DNA of 42,821 nucleotides, taken from JBCDAP01 sp038747915 (GTDB lineage Bacteria; Planctomycetota; Phycisphaerae; Phycisphaerales; UBA1924). The position numbers were made by a program, and so were the translations under genes. The stretch lies in assembly GCA_038747915.1 (NCBI GenBank), contig JBCDJJ010000025.1:1-42821 (forward strand). The letters run 5' to 3'. Of the stretch, positions 8,801 to 16,549 are shown one piece after another; the stretch's first letter is position 1, and every line of letters begins with the position of its first letter. Below the pieces are notes generated by a model that saw only the letters and a program-made list of their open reading frames with translations, was not told where the DNA came from and did not search any database.

Positions 8801-10584
8801 GCCTCACCGAGTACGTTCTCGATCAGCGCTGTAGCCGCTTCCGGTCCTTCGGCCGCCGCGACCCGCCGCGCTTCGACCAGCGCACGGATCACCGGGTCTG
8901 AGACCTCGTCGTAGTTGCCCGCCTGCGCCTGGCGGAGCGACTCGATTCGTGCGATGACGCTCCGGAGTGATTCCGAGTTCTCGTAGCTCTCGAGTCCGGT
9001 ACGGGCAACGCGCTCGGCCTCGTCGACATCCTCGAGAGTGAGCAGCGTCTCGGCCAGCCGCGCGTACACCGTCTCGGTGCCACGGCCCTCGATGATGAGT
9101 GTGTTGAAGACACGTCTCGCCTCGCCCGGACTCCCGGTGCGGCGGAGGGCCTCAGCGAACAAGAGCGCGACCTGAACGTTGCCCGGCTGCTCGCTCGTGA
9201 GCCGCGACAGTGTCTCGACCGCCCGACCGGGCCGGCCTTCGATGAGATCGAGCTGTGCACGCCGGATGTCAATCTGACCTCGACCCTGCGCAACGATCTC
9301 GTTGTCGAGCGCCGCGAGGATCTCGTCGATGCGGGCGCGGATGGCCTGTCGTTCCTCGCCCTCTGAGGGCTCGAAGATCCGGATCGCGATGTCGAGCTGC
9401 TGCACGCGAGCGGCGACCTGATGCTCGGGGAGCAGCGAGCCTTCGAGACTGAGCGGCGGACGCTCGCGTTGGATCAGCTCTTCGAGCGTAACCATCGCCT
9501 CTTCGAGCTTGCCCACCTGGGTTTGCATACGCGCGTGGAAGAGAGACGCCATTGCCGGCAAGATCCGCGTCTCGCCTTCCGCACCCGCGATCGCGCCGGT
9601 GACCACCTCGATTCGTTCGGTGAGGTCGTCGCGGTCTAGGAACGCCGCGGCGGTCGCCGGTGGGTTGAGCATGCCGATCGAGAGCGTGCTCGGGTCGGCC
9701 TGCTCGAGCCCCACGACGAGGCGTTCTGCTGCACCATCGAGCCGGGCTCGTGCCTCATCGCTCGTGAGCCCGCCGGGGAGTGATGCGGCCAGCTCTCGCT
9801 CGCGGACCATCATCAGTGCGAGTCCGCCGGGATCGTTCGGATTCTGGGTGAGGTACGCCTCGAGGGTGGCATCGGCTTCCTCGAACGCGGCCGCTGCATC
9901 GATGGTCCGTCCTGCGACCCGTTCGCTCCGAGCCTTGACGAACCCCAGTTCGAGAAGCCCGAGCCGCGACTCGATATCGGCCGGGTCCGCACCGATCGCG
10001 GCCTCGAGATCGCTCTGGATCTGCTCGAAGGTCTCACTCTCGACGCCACCAAGATGTGCGATCGCGAGCTGCGAGAGTCCTCGGTATCTCAGCAGCTTGC
10101 CGATGTCCTCGGCCTGCGGGTCAAGGCCGCCGGCAAGACGCTCTTCGACAGCGTCGACGATCGCCTGGAGGAGATTCGCCGACCCGCCGGTGTTGAGTCG
10201 GAGCCATCGGTCCAGCTCGTCGACGTACTGCACCTGCTCGTCGAGGTCTTGCGGGCGGGCCAGCGCTCGGTTGCGCTTCACATTCGTGTACAGGTTGCGG
10301 TACTGCTCCGCGTAGGAGAGATCGTTCGACGGTGTCGTCTTCTCGAGGGCCGACTGGTACTTCACCAGCCAGTCGTAGTTGGTCTGGTCCTTGAAGACAG
10401 CCTGGCCGTAGTAACTGGCGGCGCGGTCGTAGTCGCCCGCGGCGTAGTACTCGTCTCCGCTTTCCATCAGCGTCTCGCCCGACCGGCTGAGCGAGAAGTA
10501 CGCCAGGCCTGCGACGCCGCCGACCATGGCCAGCAAGACAACGACAAGCCCGATGACGAACGATGTGTTAACGCGAGCGGCCAT
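5836..10584 (-). CDS. Giant membrane-anchored TPR protein of the exosortase cluster
   Basis: 1582 residues from the ATG at 10584 (GGAG twelve bases upstream). A single transmembrane anchor lies near the N-terminus (about residues 9-33, SFVIGLVVVLLAMVGG), then almost the whole protein is alpha-helical with many degenerate tetratricopeptide repeats (for example ALQIDDTDANIFLRRARLL and GDYDRAASYYGQAVFKD). Several units carry the W-L-G-Y-A-P-type TPR spacing. It resembles the PrsT/PEP-CTERM-associated TPR lipoproteins found next to exosortases but is much larger and has no lipobox. It most likely scaffolds the polysaccharide export machine on the periplasmic side. It has its own gap of about 60 bases from the EpsI gene upstream. 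Confidence 0.85.
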   Translation of the reverse strand: MAARVNTSFVIGLVVVLLAMVGGVAGLAYFSLSRSGETLMESGDEYYAAGDYDRAASYYGQAVFKDQTNYDWLVKYQSALEKTTPSNDLSYAEQYRNLYTNVKRNRALARPQDLDEQVQYVDELDRWLRLNTGGSANLLQAIVDAVEERLAGGLDPQAEDIGKLLRYRGLSQLAIAHLGGVESETFEQIQSDLEAAIGADPADIESRLGLLELGFVKARSERVAGRTIDAAAAFEEADATLEAYLTQNPNDPGGLALMMVRERELAASLPGGLTSDEARARLDGAAERLVVGLEQADPSTLSIGMLNPPATAAAFLDRDDLTERIEVVTGAIAGAEGETRILPAMASLFHARMQTQVGKLEEAMVTLEELIQRERPPLSLEGSLLPEHQVAARVQQLDIAIRIFEPSEGEERQAIRARIDEILAALDNEIVAQGRGQIDIRRAQLDLIEGRPGRAVETLSRLTSEQPGNVQVALLFAEALRRTGSPGEARRVFNTLIIEGRGTETVYARLAETLLTLEDVDEAERVARTGLESYENSESLRSVIARIESLRQAQAGNYDEVSDPVIRALVEARRVAAAEGPEAATALIENVLGEAPDDFRVLKELVQYDIARGDREGAGARIDAVIAANGSTDRLEQLKLVVFANDEKTAYLELIDRNDTLTDAEKEVLRADVWRRAGELDKAEAAVDRAIELDPEQPAVIGARFARILSRIESAATVDAALEREARILLERAAELDADRVDGRLFSGQLNLALGETSRAISDFEAAVEALPQNPPAWRLLGRARLAAGNALGATEALERAHQGNPRDAGIRFDYARALTAANQGREALELLAPGGTPRRDLGTDAVELWLTLEAEFGDRSRAIAVRRSAFEQSLEQARGTSDPAFSRNLAALSRLLELAGQSEEADAILSSAAERAEDLDPFVVTGLRARLLVQRDERDAAVAEIRSYLDATPSEQRTIPAYFLLSQIQSDADNLDGAIETLTEARQYQDSTRREADRRLGDMLTDRARLLIRTSRLTRESDPESSTALEAESRELFGRAADAYQAIVDAGTDDEDLTVTKRLAEVLLLADRYDNARVVLQQLSRTLPDERSVVLLQAELAQSEGDLDLSLDYYNRALQIDDTDANIFLRRARLLNTIGGREADVLADLDEAVRLDPSNIPAWRSLVGIYTDLERDDEAIDQLRRATEANPSNRQLRQTLIASLRNRPGRVNDLVTEISRAIEDFPSEIGWVKLAGDVQFEQGRFARAAERYEEVYDHFQESDPDGERADLAAADYLNSAILAGDEFSKRELRIFLERVQEIREPTASNFLLQARAYFTLGERETSNELIDDAFERAKKGEIDEQRMLVQQMGLMFENDHRQIAQAIESRAEFDELTPFLQVSLVRQVHLAKTGVPTDRLLERLRTVEVADDDNIFLQFEYHRLVFALAYELERYAEAVESGERTLVLSPSNVEMNNNVAYTLAKYLDRPEDALPRAEIAAQFAPRNSAVLDTYGLVLIELGRHAEAAPILQRAADTAPNDRQRAVALAHLGLAQLETEGADSARRSLADAESELAKVPDGPDRTDAEQAVSDLRAALTSP

Positions 10585-10645
10585 GGCGTGACACTCCGTG
10601 GCGTGTGTGGTGCGTGGGGTCTGGGCAGAAAGTGGGGGGCGGAGC

Positions 10646-11485
10646 CTACTCGGGTGGGTACACACCCGCCTCGACCTCGGTCCAGTCGGGCAGGCATCTC
10701 ATGATGTCGGCGAACATCTCATCGAGCGCATCGGCGGCGAGCGTGGCGAGCTCGTCCGCGGAGGACACACCGCTCGAGAGGAATTGGACCTTGGCGTAGT
10801 AGGCGTAGTCGTCCTCGAGCTGGAAGGCGAGCAGGCGGACCTGGTCGGCCGATGAGACGGTGCCGCCGTTCGCGATGAAGAAGTAGCCGGCCCAGATGGT
10901 CGAGCCGTTCGCGCTCGTGAAGGGTGTGGCGGTCATCTTGAGCGAGTCGACGCCGACGGGCAGGTTGACGCGGTCGTGCCGCTCGGGGCTGCGCGCCATG
11001 TAGACCGGCCCACTCATAAACGCGGCCTCATCCGACTCGTTGAGGATGAGCGACGAGAGATCGAGCGGCACCGACAGGTCGCGCTGCGTGCCGCCCGCGG
11101 TCGTCATGCCCCCTCCGACGAAGCATCGCTCGGGCACATGCGGCACCGCGTCGATCACGCCTGTGTAGTACGCGAGATGCAGCTCGAATACGCGCGGCTC
11201 ACGCCCCTCTCCAGGGTCCTTTTCCGTGTACCACCGCGAGAGGTAGTTCTCCGTGCCCAGCTCGTCGATGACCTCGACGCTCAGCTGCTGATCGGGATGG
11301 AGTCGGTGCCAGCTTGGGAAGTCGGTGGGCAGGGAGCTGAAGGTCAGCCCGCTCTGCGGCTGGATCGGCTTCTTCTGCAGATGGAAGTCGAAAATACGAA
11401 CCGTGGCCTCGAGCGATGCGGCGGCGCCGACCAGCACGAGGAAGCTCACCAAAAAGGCGGGATGAAGCAGCGTCAGGATCTTCAT
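10646..11485 (-). CDS. EpsI-like exosortase-associated protein (DUF3485-type)
   Basis: 279 residues. An N-terminal hydrophobic segment (AFLVSFLVLVGAAASLEATV) is followed by a soluble domain that matches the EpsI pattern: a region with HVPERCFVGGGM, where EpsI proteins have a conserved cysteine in a similar setting, and GYFFIANGG. EpsI-type proteins are usually adjacent or fused to exosortases and are needed for exopolysaccharide or PEP-CTERM processing; their biochemistry is unsettled. Its ATG overlaps the exosortase stop by four bases (ATGA), which shows coupling. Assignment is from the domain look plus the neighbour, so the context carries much of the weight. Confidence 0.8.
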   Translation of the reverse strand: MKILTLLHPAFLVSFLVLVGAAASLEATVRIFDFHLQKKPIQPQSGLTFSSLPTDFPSWHRLHPDQQLSVEVIDELGTENYLSRWYTEKDPGEGREPRVFELHLAYYTGVIDAVPHVPERCFVGGGMTTAGGTQRDLSVPLDLSSLILNESDEAAFMSGPVYMARSPERHDRVNLPVGVDSLKMTATPFTSANGSTIWAGYFFIANGGTVSSADQVRLLAFQLEDDYAYYAKVQFLSSGVSSADELATLAADALDEMFADIMRCLPDWTEVEAGVYPPE

Positions 11486-12489
11486 GTGGCGGTGCTCTCC
11501 TCAGCACTTGGGTCGGCGGGCGTGATGATGCGTTGAAGCACCCAGACGCAGCCCATGAACAGCAGGAACGAGGGCACAAGCAGGATCATCCCGATGACCA
11601 TGTGGGCCTGGCCTCCGGCAAGCTCCGGGTCGATCAGGCTCAGCACGCCGAGCAGCGCGACGCGGATCACGTTCATGAAGATCGCGACCGGCACACCGAG
11701 CGAGATCACCGAGATCCGCTGCCACCATTCGGTGCATCCGAAGAAGGCGAATGCGGTCGAGAGGGCGACGAACGCGATGACCATGCGCATGCCGCTGCAC
11801 GCTTCGGCGACATTGAGCGGCGGCAACGCATCGCCCGAGAAGGGGTCGATGGGGTGGAGCTGATTGCCGATGAGCTGCGTCTCGATGCCGACGATATTGA
11901 GCATGACAAAGGAGCCCGCCGCGGCGATCTGCTGGAGCTTGAAGGTGAGCTGGATCATCACCGCCTCGCTCACCGTCACCCCGAGCATCAAGAACGCGAT
12001 TGGAAAGAAGAGCAGGGCGAAAACCCGCGGGCCGAGAAGTGTCAGCACCACACCCGAGAGCGTCAGCGCGAACGCGGCGCCCTGGAACATGTGATTCGAG
12101 AAGATGATGGTGAAGTAGAAGTAGCACAGCACGCCGAGCAGCAACGGCAGCACGCCGGGCCAGAACACCGTGGTGGTGGCTCGTTGGATCTTGTCGCGGT
12201 GGAGCCAGACGTAGTACGCGCTGATGAGCGGGACCAGATAGCTGTGTCCCCAGTCCTCGGGCTTCACCCACGACGTGCCGCCCTGCCAGCCGAAGGGCTC
12301 GAAACTGATCCCGAGCTGCCGATCGATGAACGTCCAGAAGAGGACGAGCAGGGGGACAGACAGCGTGATCGCGAGGGCCGCTGCGGTCCAATCGCCCCGC
12401 ACGAGCGCCGCCCCAAAGGGCGCGCGCGCGGACGGCACCTGTTCGTGAGAACGCATCGAAGGCGGAGGTACGGTGCTCACCGTGCTCAT
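11482..12489 (-). CDS. Exosortase (transpeptidase for PEP-CTERM-type proteins)
   Basis: About 335 residues from the ATG at 12489; an upstream in-frame ATG at 12528 is possible, and neither has a clear ribosome-binding site. A polytopic membrane protein with about eight helices. The three family active-site residues are visible in order: Cys in AEACSGMR, Arg in NVIRVALLG and His in GQAHMVIGM. Exosortases cleave the C-terminal PEP-CTERM-like signal of secreted proteins and are encoded with exopolysaccharide genes. The following EpsI gene overlaps it. No PEP-CTERM substrate is encoded in this window, so targets must lie elsewhere. Which exosortase subfamily it belongs to cannot be judged by eye. 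Confidence 0.9.
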   Translation of the reverse strand: MSTVSTVPPPSMRSHEQVPSARAPFGAALVRGDWTAAALAITLSVPLLVLFWTFIDRQLGISFEPFGWQGGTSWVKPEDWGHSYLVPLISAYYVWLHRDKIQRATTTVFWPGVLPLLLGVLCYFYFTIIFSNHMFQGAAFALTLSGVVLTLLGPRVFALLFFPIAFLMLGVTVSEAVMIQLTFKLQQIAAAGSFVMLNIVGIETQLIGNQLHPIDPFSGDALPPLNVAEACSGMRMVIAFVALSTAFAFFGCTEWWQRISVISLGVPVAIFMNVIRVALLGVLSLIDPELAGGQAHMVIGMILLVPSFLLFMGCVWVLQRIITPADPSAEESTAT

Positions 12490-12625
12490 GGGGTCATGAA
12501 ACCAAGCTCGTGGATGCAGGGCAACCAACAGCGATCGGTTCTTACGCCGCGTGAGGAAAGAGAGTTCGGTGTTTGGTGAAAGGAACCCGCCCAGATCGGC
12601 GGATCCAGTCGTCTAGACGGCACGA

Positions 12626-14263
12626 TCAGAAGATGCTGCCCTCGGAGAGCGCGCCGTCCGGACCGAAGATGTCGTTGTCGAAATTCCGATCCAGGAGGAA
12701 GCCGAAGCCGTAGCTCGCCCGGAATCCGCCACGGATGACCGCGAGCGGGGTGGCCCAGAAGTTCGTGCCGAAGTTAATGAGGTCATCCGCCCGGACGAAG
12801 AGGTCAGGTTGGGTACCCTCGTAAATCGCCCGAACATTGATGCGGACCGTGCCCTCGCGATTCGGGCCCACCATCCGGGTGATATCCACCCGCTCGGGGA
12901 TGGCGATCGCCGCAAGCCCGCCCGCGGCAGCGATGAGACGCTTCAGGGTCAAACGCCCATTCAATGGGAGGTTATATGTCCCCGGTCGTGCGATGCCCTG
13001 GCCGAGCACGTAGACCACGCCGGATTCGGGCGCAGGCACGCGGATCAGGTCTCCCGGCCGGATGACGAGGTTGAACTGCGGCACGCCCTGGAAAAGCGGC
13101 CCGGTCGGTACTTCGATTACGCGCTGAGTGACCGCCGAACCCACATCGGCGGAGTCGGCGAGCGGATCCTCGCCCTCGGGCAGACGGCCCTCGGCCGTGG
13201 CGCGGACCACCTTGACCCACCGGCCGTCGAGGAACATCCATTGACCGGGTGTCGCGGTCCCTGACACCGGCTGGTCGGCATCGATCTCGCGTGCGAGCTC
13301 GGCATCGACCGAGACCGGCGGCTGGGCGGGTGACGAGACGGGTTCGGAATCCGGCAGGTCGATCAGCGGCGGGGGCGCGTCATCGGTGGAGGTCGACCGT
13401 CGCTCCGGAACCTCGACACCCACATCGTTGGCTGCGGTGATGGCACCGAGACCAACCGGGGCATTCGCACCCGGCGATGGCGGGGTGTCCTCCTCGGGTG
13501 TCGTGAGGATGTTGATGAGTTCTTGCAGGTTCGGGGCATCGCCGGAAGGTCCGCCGAGATCGGGGAGGCCGCCGCCCGTCGGTGCGGCGGGAGCTGCGGG
13601 CTCGGGCAACTCCGCGACCGGGACCTCTCGGATGACGAAGACCCTCTCGATGATCGGGCTGATGCCGCCGATGTCGGTCAGGGCGTCGAGTAGTCGATAG
13701 TCGGGCTCTGGGATCGCGAAGCGGCCGGTGCTCTGCACGGCGCCGAAGGCGGTGAACGTTTGTTCGCGCCTGCTGAGCGGGTTGATGCCGACTTCGGGGT
13801 CATCGAGGACACCGGCTCGTTGAACCGCGCGGCTGATCTGGGTCGCGGCCTCGCGGGAGGTGAGCCCGCTGACACGGATGGGATCGAGCTGCGGCAGCGA
13901 GATCTCGCCCGTCTCCGACACGCCGCGGTTAAAGACCGACGGGATGCCCGCCTGGATGAAGTCGAAGATGGTGACCTCGAGGAAGTCGCCGGCTGAGATC
14001 CGGTACTCGCTCACACGCAGTTCGAGGTCTTCCGGGCGCACCGGCGTGACGTCGACGAACTCACCGGTGTCGGTCTCAATGGCGTCGATCCGGTCGAGGA
14101 TCGGAACAATCGTGGGGGTGCGCTCCCATCGGCCGACGACGCTCGGGTCGAAGTACGAGTCGCCCTCGGGGTGGCACCCCACGAGCAGTGTGGTGGTGAG
14201 TGCAACAGCGAGCGCGCCGAGAGTCGGGCGGGACCACCGGCGATCGGATTCGAGTGGGGACAT
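12626..14263 (-). CDS. Polysaccharide export lipoprotein with SLBB domains (Wza-like)
   Basis: 545 residues from the ATG at 14263; a GTG nine bases upstream is an alternative. The N-terminus is a lipoprotein signal with lipobox LLVGC at about residues 23-27. A polysaccharide export domain follows (RISAGDFLEVTIFDF around residue 90, then ISLPQLDPIRVSGLT), then SLBB-type segments (GRFAIPEPDYRLLDALTDIGG and GTYNLPLNGRLTLKRLIAAAGG). Between them is an unusual ~150-residue Pro/Ala/Asp-rich low-complexity insert. The protein should form the outer-membrane export channel for the cluster's polysaccharide. It is the first gene of the minus-strand cluster, with the promoter expected in the AT-richer stretch just upstream. 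Confidence 0.87.
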   Translation of the reverse strand: MSPLESDRRWSRPTLGALAVALTTTLLVGCHPEGDSYFDPSVVGRWERTPTIVPILDRIDAIETDTGEFVDVTPVRPEDLELRVSEYRISAGDFLEVTIFDFIQAGIPSVFNRGVSETGEISLPQLDPIRVSGLTSREAATQISRAVQRAGVLDDPEVGINPLSRREQTFTAFGAVQSTGRFAIPEPDYRLLDALTDIGGISPIIERVFVIREVPVAELPEPAAPAAPTGGGLPDLGGPSGDAPNLQELINILTTPEEDTPPSPGANAPVGLGAITAANDVGVEVPERRSTSTDDAPPPLIDLPDSEPVSSPAQPPVSVDAELAREIDADQPVSGTATPGQWMFLDGRWVKVVRATAEGRLPEGEDPLADSADVGSAVTQRVIEVPTGPLFQGVPQFNLVIRPGDLIRVPAPESGVVYVLGQGIARPGTYNLPLNGRLTLKRLIAAAGGLAAIAIPERVDITRMVGPNREGTVRINVRAIYEGTQPDLFVRADDLINFGTNFWATPLAVIRGGFRASYGFGFLLDRNFDNDIFGPDGALSEGSIF

Positions 14264-14577
14264 CGTCTTCACAGGTGTTCGCGGGCGGTGCTTTGAAGCT
14301 AGTAGATACTTTACAAGTCGCGGGGCGATGGTGCAATGGACCCGCACCGGATGTACGACCACTTCCGCATTGGCGTTCACTGCCTATCGACCGATTGACG
14401 CCCGATATTCAACAGTGATTGCCAACCAGCGCAAGCCGCACGCCATGTTCCGGCTACGATCGCCCGATGCCGTGCTCCACATCCCTCTCCGGCGCCGACC
14501 CGGCGCCCCGACATCCTCGACCGCTCGGGGGCGATCCACTCCGCCGTGTTGATCGGCCGCGGGTCAGCCTTTCGGCG
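14264..14577. promoter_or_regulatory. Divergent intergenic region between export gene and lipA
   Basis: About 310 bases with no convincing gene. It holds an AT-rich patch at about 14297-14316, unusual for this genome, placed where the promoter of the minus-strand exopolysaccharide cluster would be. On the plus strand a TTGACG hexamer sits at 14395-14400, but I see no good -10 partner. A longer lipA reading frame crosses the right half, so part could be coding if lipA starts earlier. Confidence 0.35.
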
Positions 14578-15528
14578 ATGGTCCTGAACAACCGAGGCGA
14601 GACCCCGTCGACCCTGGCGAACAAGCGCAAGCCCAAATGGCTCCGCGCGCAGCTTCCGGGTGGGCCCGGGTACGCCAAGCTGCGCAGCGTGTTGTCGGAG
14701 CATCGCTTACATACCGTTTGCGAGGAGGCGGGGTGCCCGAACATGGGTGAGTGCTGGGCGCGTGGCGTGGCGACGATCATGATCCTGGGCGACACGTGTA
14801 CGCGTTCGTGTGGGTTCTGCGACGTCAAGACCGGGCGGCCGCCGATGCTCGATCTGGATGAGCCCCGGCGCGTCGCGGAGTCGATGAAGCTGATGGTCGA
14901 GGAGGCGGGGCTCAAGCACGTGGTGATCACGTCGGTGAACCGCGACGAACTGCGGGATGGTGGAGCCGGCATCTGGGCGGAGACGGTGCTCCGCACCCGC
15001 GAGGCGTGCCCGGGCCTCTCGATCGAGGTGCTGATCCCGGATTTCTGCGGTGATTGGGAGGCGCTGCAGGTCGTGATCGATGCCCGGCCCGAGATCCTGA
15101 ATCACAATCTCGAGACCGTGAAGCGGATGTACCCCGCGGTCCGCCCGCAGGCGCGGTACGAGCGATCGATCGAGCTGCTCGCGCGGTCCAAGGATCAGGG
15201 GCTCGTGACCAAGAGCGGCATCATGGTCGGGATCGGCGAGAAGGACACCGAGGTCCTCGACCTGATGGACGACCTGCTCGGCGCGAACTGCGACATCCTG
15301 ACGATCGGGCAGTACCTGCAGCCGACTCGCAACCACCTGCCGATCGCGCGATGGGTCGCCCCGGAGACCTTCGAGTGGTACCGGGAGCAAGGCGAGGCGA
15401 AGGGCTTCGCGGTGGTCGAGTCTGGGCCGATGGTGCGCTCGAGCTACCACGCGGATGCGCAGGTCGACAAGCTGGTCGGCCCGGCCCGCGAGCGGGCCGA
15501 GCGTGTGCGCACGCTGATTGATGGATGA
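14578..15528 (+). CDS. lipA: Lipoyl synthase
   Basis: 316 residues from the ATG at 14578, the usual LipA length; longer in-frame starts exist upstream but would add a sequence unlike LipA. A radical-SAM enzyme that inserts two sulfurs into octanoyl groups on lipoyl domains of 2-oxoacid dehydrogenases and the glycine cleavage H protein. Both iron-sulfur motifs are intact: the auxiliary-cluster motif CEEAGCPNMGEC (about residues 44-55) and the radical-SAM motif CTRSCGFC (about residues 74-81). The C-terminal RSSYHA signature, which coordinates the auxiliary cluster through serine, is present. It is followed closely by an HD-GYP gene, but no lipoate-pathway partner such as lipB is next to it. 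Confidence 0.95.
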   Translation: MVLNNRGETPSTLANKRKPKWLRAQLPGGPGYAKLRSVLSEHRLHTVCEEAGCPNMGECWARGVATIMILGDTCTRSCGFCDVKTGRPPMLDLDEPRRVAESMKLMVEEAGLKHVVITSVNRDELRDGGAGIWAETVLRTREACPGLSIEVLIPDFCGDWEALQVVIDARPEILNHNLETVKRMYPAVRPQARYERSIELLARSKDQGLVTKSGIMVGIGEKDTEVLDLMDDLLGANCDILTIGQYLQPTRNHLPIARWVAPETFEWYREQGEAKGFAVVESGPMVRSSYHADAQVDKLVGPARERAERVRTLIDG

Positions 15529-15538
15529 GGAGGGAGCT

Positions 15539-16381
15539 GTGTCGGACGCCAGCGTGTCAAAGTCACGCGTCGCCGATCGTGCGGCCTACAACGCCGAGTT
15601 CGAGAACACCACGGCGCTGCGCGCGCGGGTGCAGTCGAGTTCGGGGCTTGCCTCACAGGCCGAGGCACTTCCGGCGGGGCCGAGACTCAGCCGAGAGAGT
15701 CTTCAGCGGGCGTTGGCGGAGGTGGAGCGTCGCGACGCGACGACGGTCGCGCACACATGGCGGGTCGTGCTCTACACACGGGCGCTGTGCGAGGCCGCGG
15801 GGATGGATCATGCGTTGATCGAGCGTGCGTGCGAGGGCGCTGCGCTGCACGACCTCGGCAAGCTCGATGTGCCGCTCGACATTCTCCGCAAGCCCGGCAA
15901 GCTCACCAAGGAGGAGTTCGCGCTGATGCGTGAGCACCCGATCTTCGGTCATGCGCGACTCGCTGCGGATGGTGTGAAGGATGAGCTGATCATCGCGGTG
16001 GTGCGGCATCACCACGAGCGGATCGATGGGAGCGGGTACCCCGACGGGCTCGCGGGCGAGGAGATCCCGACGGTGGCGCGGTACTTCTCCGTTGCGGACT
16101 GCTTCGATGCGCTCACGAGCGTGCGGCCCTACCGCCCCGAGGTGGGAGAGGAGGCATCGGAGCGGGCGCTCGCCATCCTCCGCGATGGGGTGGGCACGCA
16201 GTTCTGCGAGGAGTCGGTCTTCCATTTTCACGAGCTTGTGCGCACGGGCGAGCTCTCGTGGGTGATGCAGTTCTTCAACCGCGGGGAGCGGGAGATCCGC
16301 TTGGCGATCGCCGAGCTCGAGCGAGAGCACGGGCTGACCGGTGCCGCTGAGCGCCTCGAGTGGGAGTCCCAGCACGAGTGA
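15539..16381 (+). CDS. HD-GYP-type phosphohydrolase
   Basis: About 280 residues from a GTG at 15539 that has an excellent AGGAGG seven bases upstream; this Shine-Dalgarno lies over the lipA stop, so the two are likely co-transcribed. The metal-binding HD pair is in LHDLGKLDVP and the GYP signature in HHERIDGSGYPDGL. HD-GYP enzymes typically degrade cyclic di-GMP, but there is no response-regulator receiver domain; only a ~55-residue polar N-terminus precedes the catalytic domain. A C-terminal helical tail of about 60 residues is unassigned. The link to cyclic di-GMP control of the neighbouring exopolysaccharide cluster is inference. Confidence 0.85.
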   Translation: MSDASVSKSRVADRAAYNAEFENTTALRARVQSSSGLASQAEALPAGPRLSRESLQRALAEVERRDATTVAHTWRVVLYTRALCEAAGMDHALIERACEGAALHDLGKLDVPLDILRKPGKLTKEEFALMREHPIFGHARLAADGVKDELIIAVVRHHHERIDGSGYPDGLAGEEIPTVARYFSVADCFDALTSVRPYRPEVGEEASERALAILRDGVGTQFCEESVFHFHELVRTGELSWVMQFFNRGEREIRLAIAELEREHGLTGAAERLEWESQHE

Positions 16382-16445
16382 GCTCGTCATCGAGCCAGTG
16401 TGCGCCGTCGCAAGATTTCACGTCGGTGCCCTGGCCTGAGCGCAG

Positions 16446-16493
16446 CGAAGGCCACGATGTGCCTTGTATGAAGCGGCGCTTGCGTGGCCTTCG
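16446..16493. terminator. Inverted repeat between convergent genes
   Basis: An 11-base perfect inverted repeat (arms 16446-16456 and 16483-16493, CGAAGGCCACG / CGTGGCCTTCG) lies in the 168-base gap between the convergent HD-GYP and GH94 genes. It would fold on either strand. There is no flanking T-tract, so a simple intrinsic terminator is not proved; a bidirectional stop or transcript-end structure is the likely role. Confidence 0.5.
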
Positions 16494-16549
16494 GATGTCT
16501 GCGGCATCCTCCAGACCACGGCATCGGAGGCACATATAGGTGATCTGGT

